Positions 54,864 through 60,155 of a DNA stretch of 60,155 nucleotides are shown here, piece by piece. Each line of letters starts with the position of its first letter. The stretch's first letter is position 1. The position numbers and the translations under genes were made by a program. The DNA is from Mycobacterium sp. E796 (GTDB taxonomy: Bacteria; Actinomycetota; Actinomycetes; Mycobacteriales; Mycobacteriaceae). The notes under the pieces are model-generated. The model was not told the origin of the DNA. It did not search any database and was given only the letters and a program-made list of their open reading frames with translations. Location of the stretch: the NCBI RefSeq assembly GCF_001672815.1, contig NZ_LZKK01000165.1, positions 1-60,155 of the forward strand, given 5' to 3'.

Positions 54864-57800
54864 GTGACCGAATGGCCCGCCACCGTTGACCGGCGCTACC
54901 ACGATGCGGTGATTCTCGGCCTGGACAGCGTCGCCACCGAGATTCCGCACGACGGTGTCGAGCCTCGTGATTCGACAGTTCCGTTGCTGCGGCGACTGCG
55001 CGATGTCGGCGTTGCGACGGCCGTCTACTCGCAACGCCGGGACTGCGCGCAAGTCCTGCGCGCCGCGGGTATCGACGACCTGGTGGGTGAGGTGGACAGC
55101 CACCTGACCGAAACGGCAAACCGCCTAAAGGTGCGCCCGGCCCGTTGCGTGGTTATCGAGCGCGATCCGGCCGGCGTCAAGGCCGGCAGGGAGTCCGGCT
55201 TCGGCCTCGTCATCGGTCTAGCCCGCAACGGGCGTGTGGACGAGTTGCTTTCGTGCGGGGCGGACACCGTAATCGCCGACCTGGCCGAGATCTCGGTTCG
55301 AAGCGGCGGTTGGCCCATGTCCCGCATTGCCGACGCTCTGCAGGCCTACAGCCAAGTCAGGGAACTGGTGGCGACGCGCCAACCGGCCGTCTTCCTCGAC
55401 TTCGACGGCACGCTGTCAGAGATCGTCGAGCACCCGGACTCGGCGAGGCTCGTCGAGGGTGCCGAAGAGGCGTTGCGAGCCCTGGCCACGCGGTGTCCCG
55501 TGACGGTGGTCAGCGGCCGCGACGTGGCCGACGTCCGCGAGCGGGCCAAGGTCGACGGCGTGTGGTACGCGGGCAACCACGGTCTCGAATTGGTGGCGCC
55601 GGACGGCACCTACTATGAGAACGCGGCATCCGCCGGCGTCGCCGACACCCTGGCGCGCGCCGCCGGCCGCCTGGCCGAGGCGCTGAGCGATGTCCCCGGA
55701 ATTGTGGTGGAGCACAAGCGCTTTTCCGTTGCGGTCCACTATCGCAACGCCAATCCCCACGACGTCGACCGGCTGTTCGTGGCGGCCCGTGATGTCGGCC
55801 GCACCGAGGGCCTGCGGGTCACCCCCGGCCGCAAAGTCATCGCGCTCCGTCCAAACTTGGGCTGGGACGCGGGTGCGACGCTCAATTGGCTCCTCCGGCG
55901 CATTCTGGGCAGCTACGGCGCCGATCCCGGTACGGTCTTGCCGATCTATGTCGGCGACGACATCACCGACGAGGACGCCTTCGACGCTGTCCAATTCGAC
56001 GGGGTAGGGATCGTCGTGCGCCACGACGAGGACGGTGATCGCGATTCTGCCGCACTGTTCAGCCTCGAAAACCCCTCCGTGGTAACCGACTTCGTCAGTC
56101 AGCTGGCCCAGGACCTACAACAGGCGGCGACGACGCCGGACGACGCGTGGGAACTGGTTTACGAGGGCTACGACCCGACGTATGAGCGACTGCGCGAGGC
56201 GCTTTGCGTCGTCGGCAACGGCTACATCGCCACCCGCGGGTGCGCACCGGAGGCGGCCGCATCCGAAACTCATTACCCGGGCACTTACGCCACCGGCGTG
56301 TACAACACGCTGGCCGACCGGGTCGCGGGCCGCACCATCGAGAACGAAAGCCTCGTGAACCTGCCGAACTGGCTCCCGCTGACATTCCGGATCAACGGCG
56401 GGGCCTGGTTCCACGTCGACGACACCGAATTGCTGTTCTATCGGCAGACATTCGACCTACGGAATGCGACGTTGACCCGCAGCCTGCGGTTCCGGGACGG
56501 CGCGGGCCAGATCACGACACTGACCCAGCAGCGTTTCGCATCCATGCACCAACCTCACCTGCTCGCCATGCAGACCACGCTCCTCGCCGAGAACTGGTCG
56601 GGCACTGTCGAGTTCAGATCTCTGCTGGACGCAGGCGTCCAAAATACGATGGTGGAGCGCTACCGGTCATTGTCCGGCGCCCACCTCACCGGGTTGGTCG
56701 TGGACGAAACAGCGCCCGGCTCCGTGCTATTGCGGACCGAAACATCGCAGTCTCGCATCTCAATCGCCGTGGCGGCACGGACCGCCTTGTGGCGCAACGA
56801 CGTCAGAGACACCCAGGCCGTCGACGCCCACTACGCCTTCGTGCGGGAAGGCAATCGTGGCGGCCACGAGATCACGCTGACCCTATCCGCCGGCCAGTCC
56901 CTCACGTGCGAGAAAGTCGTGACGGTCTTTACCGGCCGGGACACCGCCATATCCGAACCGGCAAGCGCAGCCCAGCAATATCTCGACGCGGCCGGCCGCT
57001 ACAGCGAACTCCATCAACAGCACGCCCGGGCGTGGGACCGGCTGTGGGAACAATGCAACATAGGCCTAGCCGATGGCACACCGACGCTGCGGGTCCTCCG
57101 GTTGCATTTGGTGCACCTGCTGCAGACGATTTCCCCGCACACCGCCGAGCTCGACGCCGGTGTCCCGGCGCGGGGACTGCACGGGGAGGCCTATCGCGGG
57201 CATGTCTTCTGGGATGCGCTGTTCGTCTCCCCCGTCCTGAGCCTGCGCCTGCCGAACGTGTCCCGTTCGCTGCTGCTGTATCGCTATCGGCGGCTTCCCG
57301 AGGCGCGACGCGCCGCCCGGCGGGCCGGCTACCTCGGCGCGATGTACCCCTGGCAATCGGGCAGCGACGGGCGCGAGGTGAGCCAGGAGGTGCACCTGAA
57401 TCCGCAGTCCGGCCGGTGGAATCCGGACGCCAGTGCGCGCGCGCATCACGTGGGACTCGCCATCGCATACAACGCCTGGCAGAACTATCAGGTGACCGGT
57501 GACCGCCAATTCCTGATCGACTACGGCACCGAGATGCTGGTCGAGATCGCGCGCTTCTGGGTGGGCCTGGCGACGTTCGACGACACGCGCGGCCGATACA
57601 CGATCCGGGGAATCATCGGTCCCGACGAGTTCCATTCGGGTTATCCGGGTAAGGAATACGACGGCATCGACAACAACGCGTACACCAACGTGATGGCGGT
57701 TTGGGTGATCCTGCGGGCAATGGACGCGCTGGACCTGCTGCCGCTGCGCGACCGGCTGGATCTGGTCGCGAAGCTCGACCTGGCCACAGAAGAGCTCGAT

Positions 57801-58535
57801 CGGTGGGATCACGTGACGCGGCGCATGTTCGTGCCCTTCCACGACGGCGTGATCAGTCAGTTCGAAGGCTATTCGGAGCTGGCAGAGCTGGATTGGGAGG
57901 GCTACCGGCAGCGATACGGGAACATTCAGCGGCTCGACCGCATCCTGGAAGCCGAGAACGACAGCGTGAACAACTACAAGGCGTCCAAGCAGGCCGATGC
58001 GCTGATGCTGTTCTACCTGCTGTCGTCGGAGGAGTTGCTGGGCCTGTTCGGCCGGCTCGATTACCGCTTCGCGCCCGAGCAAATCCCAAAGACGATCGAG
58101 TATTACCTGTCGCGGACATCGGACGGATCGACGCTGAGCGCGATCGTCCACTCCTGGGTGCTCACGCGCGCCCACCGGCACCACGCCATGCGGTACTTCG
58201 TCCAGGTACTGAGTTCCGATGTCGTCGATATCCAGGGTGGTACCACCTCCGAAGGGATACACCTGGCGGCGATGGCGGGCAGCGTCGATCTGCTGCAACG
58301 CTGCTTCACCGGGCTGGAAACGCGCGACGATCGACTGGTGCTCGCCCCGCACTGGCCAGAGGCGCTCGGCCCCATCGAGTTCCCCTTCGTGTACCGCGGC
58401 CGGCGGGTTCACCTCCGGATCAGCGGGAAGACCGGCGTTTTGACGTCCGAGTCCGGCAATCCCGGACCGATCACGGTCGAATGCCGTGGCCGCGTGCAGC
58501 ATCTCCTGCCCGGGCAGAGCATCGAGGTCGCGTGA
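54864..58535 (+). CDS. otsB1: Trehalose-6-phosphate phosphatase fused to a GH65 glycosidase
   Basis: A 1223-residue protein like M. tuberculosis Rv2006 (1327 residues). Residues 1-160 are a HAD-like domain that lacks the DxD nucleophile (GLDSVATEI) and is likely inactive. Residues 170-400 form an OtsB phosphatase with Asp179 and Asp181 (VFLDFDGTLSEIVEHPD; VVSGRDVADVRE). Residues 430-1220 match GH65 (EGYDPTYERLREALCVVGNGY; general-acid Glu922 in IRGIIGPDEFHSG). GH65 enzymes cut or phosphorolyse trehalose-type sugars. The GTG start follows AGGA. The nearby DosR box fits its known regulon. Confidence 0.92.
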   Translation: MTEWPATVDRRYHDAVILGLDSVATEIPHDGVEPRDSTVPLLRRLRDVGVATAVYSQRRDCAQVLRAAGIDDLVGEVDSHLTETANRLKVRPARCVVIERDPAGVKAGRESGFGLVIGLARNGRVDELLSCGADTVIADLAEISVRSGGWPMSRIADALQAYSQVRELVATRQPAVFLDFDGTLSEIVEHPDSARLVEGAEEALRALATRCPVTVVSGRDVADVRERAKVDGVWYAGNHGLELVAPDGTYYENAASAGVADTLARAAGRLAEALSDVPGIVVEHKRFSVAVHYRNANPHDVDRLFVAARDVGRTEGLRVTPGRKVIALRPNLGWDAGATLNWLLRRILGSYGADPGTVLPIYVGDDITDEDAFDAVQFDGVGIVVRHDEDGDRDSAALFSLENPSVVTDFVSQLAQDLQQAATTPDDAWELVYEGYDPTYERLREALCVVGNGYIATRGCAPEAAASETHYPGTYATGVYNTLADRVAGRTIENESLVNLPNWLPLTFRINGGAWFHVDDTELLFYRQTFDLRNATLTRSLRFRDGAGQITTLTQQRFASMHQPHLLAMQTTLLAENWSGTVEFRSLLDAGVQNTMVERYRSLSGAHLTGLVVDETAPGSVLLRTETSQSRISIAVAARTALWRNDVRDTQAVDAHYAFVREGNRGGHEITLTLSAGQSLTCEKVVTVFTGRDTAISEPASAAQQYLDAAGRYSELHQQHARAWDRLWEQCNIGLADGTPTLRVLRLHLVHLLQTISPHTAELDAGVPARGLHGEAYRGHVFWDALFVSPVLSLRLPNVSRSLLLYRYRRLPEARRAARRAGYLGAMYPWQSGSDGREVSQEVHLNPQSGRWNPDASARAHHVGLAIAYNAWQNYQVTGDRQFLIDYGTEMLVEIARFWVGLATFDDTRGRYTIRGIIGPDEFHSGYPGKEYDGIDNNAYTNVMAVWVILRAMDALDLLPLRDRLDLVAKLDLATEELDRWDHVTRRMFVPFHDGVISQFEGYSELAELDWEGYRQRYGNIQRLDRILEAENDSVNNYKASKQADALMLFYLLSSEELLGLFGRLDYRFAPEQIPKTIEYYLSRTSDGSTLSAIVHSWVLTRAHRHHAMRYFVQVLSSDVVDIQGGTTSEGIHLAAMAGSVDLLQRCFTGLETRDDRLVLAPHWPEALGPIEFPFVYRGRRVHLRISGKTGVLTSESGNPGPITVECRGRVQHLLPGQSIEVA

Positions 58536-58553
58536 AGCCCTAATGCCCAGGGA

Positions 58554-58570
58554 TGTGGGTCGAATGGCCC
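58554..58570 (+). promoter_or_regulatory. Weak DosR-like box upstream of the second USP
   Basis: Plus strand TGTGGGTCGAATGGCCC matches 11 of 17 consensus positions and fits GGGWC-N4-GNCCC. It lies 70 bp before the USP start. Confidence 0.35.
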
Positions 58571-58640
58571 TGCCGACACGCCGGCGTCCCCAAATAACGT
58601 CTGCGAATGGCGGCCGCGCCCGCCGGATCAGGAGGACGTG

Positions 58641-59447
58641 ATGAACAAGCCGCCGTCATCGGAGCGGATCGTCGTGGGCATCGACGGGTCGGACGCGGCG
58701 ATCAACGCGGCAAAGTGGGCGGTCGCCGAGGCGATCAACCGCAACGTGCCGCTACGCCTGGTCCAAGCGGTACCTGGCGACGTGGGCAACGACGCAAGCC
58801 TGGAGGTCGAGTACGCCCAGGAGTCCCTCCGCGCCGCCGACGCGGCGCTTGCGGCGTTGGGCGAGCCGGTCAAAGTCGAATGCGACATCGTGCACGGATC
58901 GCCGGAGGGCGTCCTGATCGACGAATCACGTAGTGCTGCAATGGTTTGTGTGGGGTCCGCGGGTATCGGGTGGGTCGCACGCAAGATACTCGGCTCGACC
59001 GCCGACACCGTCGCCCGGAAAGCGCACTGCCCGGTGGCGATCGTCCGCGACAACGGTGACGCCAGGGCGAAGGATGGCGGGTACGTCGCCGTCGTCGTCA
59101 ACGATTCACCGGGCAACGACGCTGTCCTCGAGCACGGCTTCCGGGCGGCGCGGCAGCGCGGGGCGTCGATCCTGGCGCTCGGAACGTGGCGGCGAGGGTT
59201 GGGCGAGATCCCCTACGAGCAGCTTGAGCCCCGGCTTCGCAAGTGGGTATCGCAGTATCGCGAGGTGCACGTCATGCCGGCCGCCGCCAGGCGCGGGGCT
59301 GCCGAATTCCTCACCCACACAGAGGAATCCGTGGATCTCGCGGTGGTGGGCAGCGAGGACGCCGACAAGGTCGCCCAGATCATCGGCCCGTCGGACCAAT
59401 CCCCGCTCGGCCGCACCGGATGCTCGGTGCTGGTGGTGCGCGACTAA
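58641..59447 (+). CDS. Universal stress protein, second copy
   Basis: A 268-residue USP with one full domain (residues 1-140: VVGIDGSDAAINAAKWAV; VGSAGIGWVARKILGSTADT) and a second that is partly degenerate: its P-loop-like GSEDADKVAQIIGPSDQSP lacks the usual G-x2-G-x9-GS form. The ATP site may work only in the first. ATG 58641 with GGAGG 5 bases upstream is used. It lies 105 bp after otsB1, likely on its own promoter with the weak DosR-like box. Confidence 0.88.
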   Translation: MNKPPSSERIVVGIDGSDAAINAAKWAVAEAINRNVPLRLVQAVPGDVGNDASLEVEYAQESLRAADAALAALGEPVKVECDIVHGSPEGVLIDESRSAAMVCVGSAGIGWVARKILGSTADTVARKAHCPVAIVRDNGDARAKDGGYVAVVVNDSPGNDAVLEHGFRAARQRGASILALGTWRRGLGEIPYEQLEPRLRKWVSQYREVHVMPAAARRGAAEFLTHTEESVDLAVVGSEDADKVAQIIGPSDQSPLGRTGCSVLVVRD

Positions 59448-59465
59448 AGCGTCGAGCGATTGCCG

Positions 59466-60155
59466 TCAAACGGGTTCGTCGTCGTCGGTGTCGCGCAGGA
59501 ATCGTTCGGGGTGGTGGAAGCTGTTGGTGCGGGGTTGGCCGTGGTCGAGGTGGGGTGGGGGGATCCATTCGGTTTGGCCGCGGGCGTTGGTGCGGGTGGT
59601 CCAGCCTTGTTCGGCGAGGCGGTTGTCGGGTCCGCAGGCCAGGGTGAGGTCGTCGATGTCGGTGCGGTGGGTGGTTGTCCAGCCGCGGAGGTGGTGGACC
59701 TGGCTGTGGTAGGCCGGGGCGGTGCAGCCCGGTTTGGTGCAGCCGCGATCGCGTGCGTAGAGCATGAGGCGCTGGGCGGGGCTGGCCAGCCGCTTGGTGT
59801 GGTAGAGCGCCAGCGACTTGGCCTGGTCGAAGATCGCCAGGTAGTGATGCGCGTGGCCGGCCCAGCGGATCACGTCGGACATCGGCACCAGGGTGCCGCC
59901 GCCGGTGAGCGCCTTGCCGGTCGCGGCCTCGAGCTCTTTGAGTGTGGTGGTCACGACGATGGAGACCGGTAGCCCGTTGTGGCTGCCCAACTCGCCCGAG
60001 GCGAACAGGGCGCGCAGGCCCGCGAGGAAGGCGTCATGGTTGCGCTGGGCTTGGGATCGGGTGTCGCGGCACGCCGCATCCTCGTCGGGGGTCGCATCGA
60101 TGATTGGGTTTTCATCCTCGGGGTTGGCGGTGCCCGGGGCGGCCAGCTTGGCCGG
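59466..60155 (-). CDS. DUF222/HNH endonuclease-family protein, 5' end beyond the window
   Basis: The C-terminal 229 residues of a 13E12-type HNH protein. The HNH region is [21 protein letters not shown], then [15 protein letters not shown]: two zinc Cys pairs and the HH motif are present. The gene reads leftward and stays open to the right edge. It converges with the USP gene. Such genes occur in many copies in mycobacteria and are linked to mobile or repeat families. Whether the full gene is intact cannot be told. Confidence 0.9.
   Translation of the reverse strand, partial: PAKLAAPGTANPEDENPIIDATPDEDAACRDTRSQAQRNHDAFLAGLRALFASGELGSHNGLPVSIVVTTTLKELEAATGKALTGGGTLVPMSDVIRWAGHAHHYLAIFDQAKSLALYHTKRLASPAQRLMLYARDRGCTKPGCTAPAYHSQVHHLRGWTTTHRTDIDDLTLACGPDNRLAEQGWTTRTNARGQTEWIPPPHLDHGQPRTNSFHHPERFLRDTDDDEPV

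Noticed and set aside
1..60155. tRNA, rRNA, CRISPR arrays, complete transposons
   Set aside because: No cloverleaf, rRNA segment, spaced direct repeats or transposase was seen.

Overview
The window is mycobacterial: very high GC, long GC-rich shadow frames, many GTG starts and ATGA/GTGA gene overlaps. It carries mycobacterial families: CsbD/Mbp1-like protein, a DUF3349 protein, a Tat-type hemophore, the 18 kDa Hsp20 antigen, UdgX, a WS/DGAT acyltransferase, a 13E12-type HNH protein, and a block matching the M. tuberculosis Rv2004c-Rv2005c-Rv2006 (otsB1) trio. The Hsp20 start resembles the M. leprae 18 kDa antigen, so a slow-growing non-tuberculous species is likely. Species is inference.

Layout. 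1-5.2 kb: alpha/beta hydrolase (folded back on itself at the window edge), FAD amine oxidase lipoprotein, SRPBCC protein, AraC regulator with a GT4 glycosyltransferase. 5.3-9.9 kb: an orphan chemosensory-like island with two CheB methylesterases, a CheR-PAS-coiled-coil-PAS protein and a STAS-HATPase fusion, but no receptors, CheA or flagellar genes. 10-20 kb: stress and housekeeping genes (KatE, Rho-N protein, nucleotidyltransferase, ACAD/PIG-L/methyltransferase/EEP cluster, DUF3349, CsbD, NmrA-like protein, hemophore, topoisomerase IB). 20.2-32.2 kb: a glycan cluster with six glycosyltransferase domains, a UDP-glucuronate-decarboxylase-like SDR, a carbamoyltransferase and a heptose nucleotide pathway (GmhA, HldE and a GmhB domain fused to a GT2). 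32-43 kb: TPP enzyme, hemerythrin-UdgX operon, PknH-sensor-like membrane protein, aldo/keto reductase, SDR, GlgX, zinc ADH, GAF-ANTAR regulator. 43.5-59.4 kb: MerR/Hsp20 pair, PAS-ANTAR, WS/DGAT, PEP synthase, a KAS III pair with an Acg-like nitroreductase, the Rv2004c/Rv2005c/otsB1 block and a second USP. The right edge is a partial DUF222/HNH gene.

Regulation ties the window together. I found ten exact matches to the mycobacterial SigF promoter (GTTT-N15/16-GGGTA), each a short distance upstream of a gene on the correct strand, plus weaker ones. Three of the ten drive the heptose/carbamoyl glycan cluster, which suggests a stress-induced surface glycoconjugate. In the right third, DosR-like boxes lie upstream of WS/DGAT, ppsA, the Acg/KAS III operon and the USP/otsB1 pair, marking a dormancy island. 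The STAS-HATPase protein could link the CheB/CheR island to sigma-factor control, but that is a hypothesis.

No tRNA, rRNA, CRISPR array or complete insertion sequence was seen.
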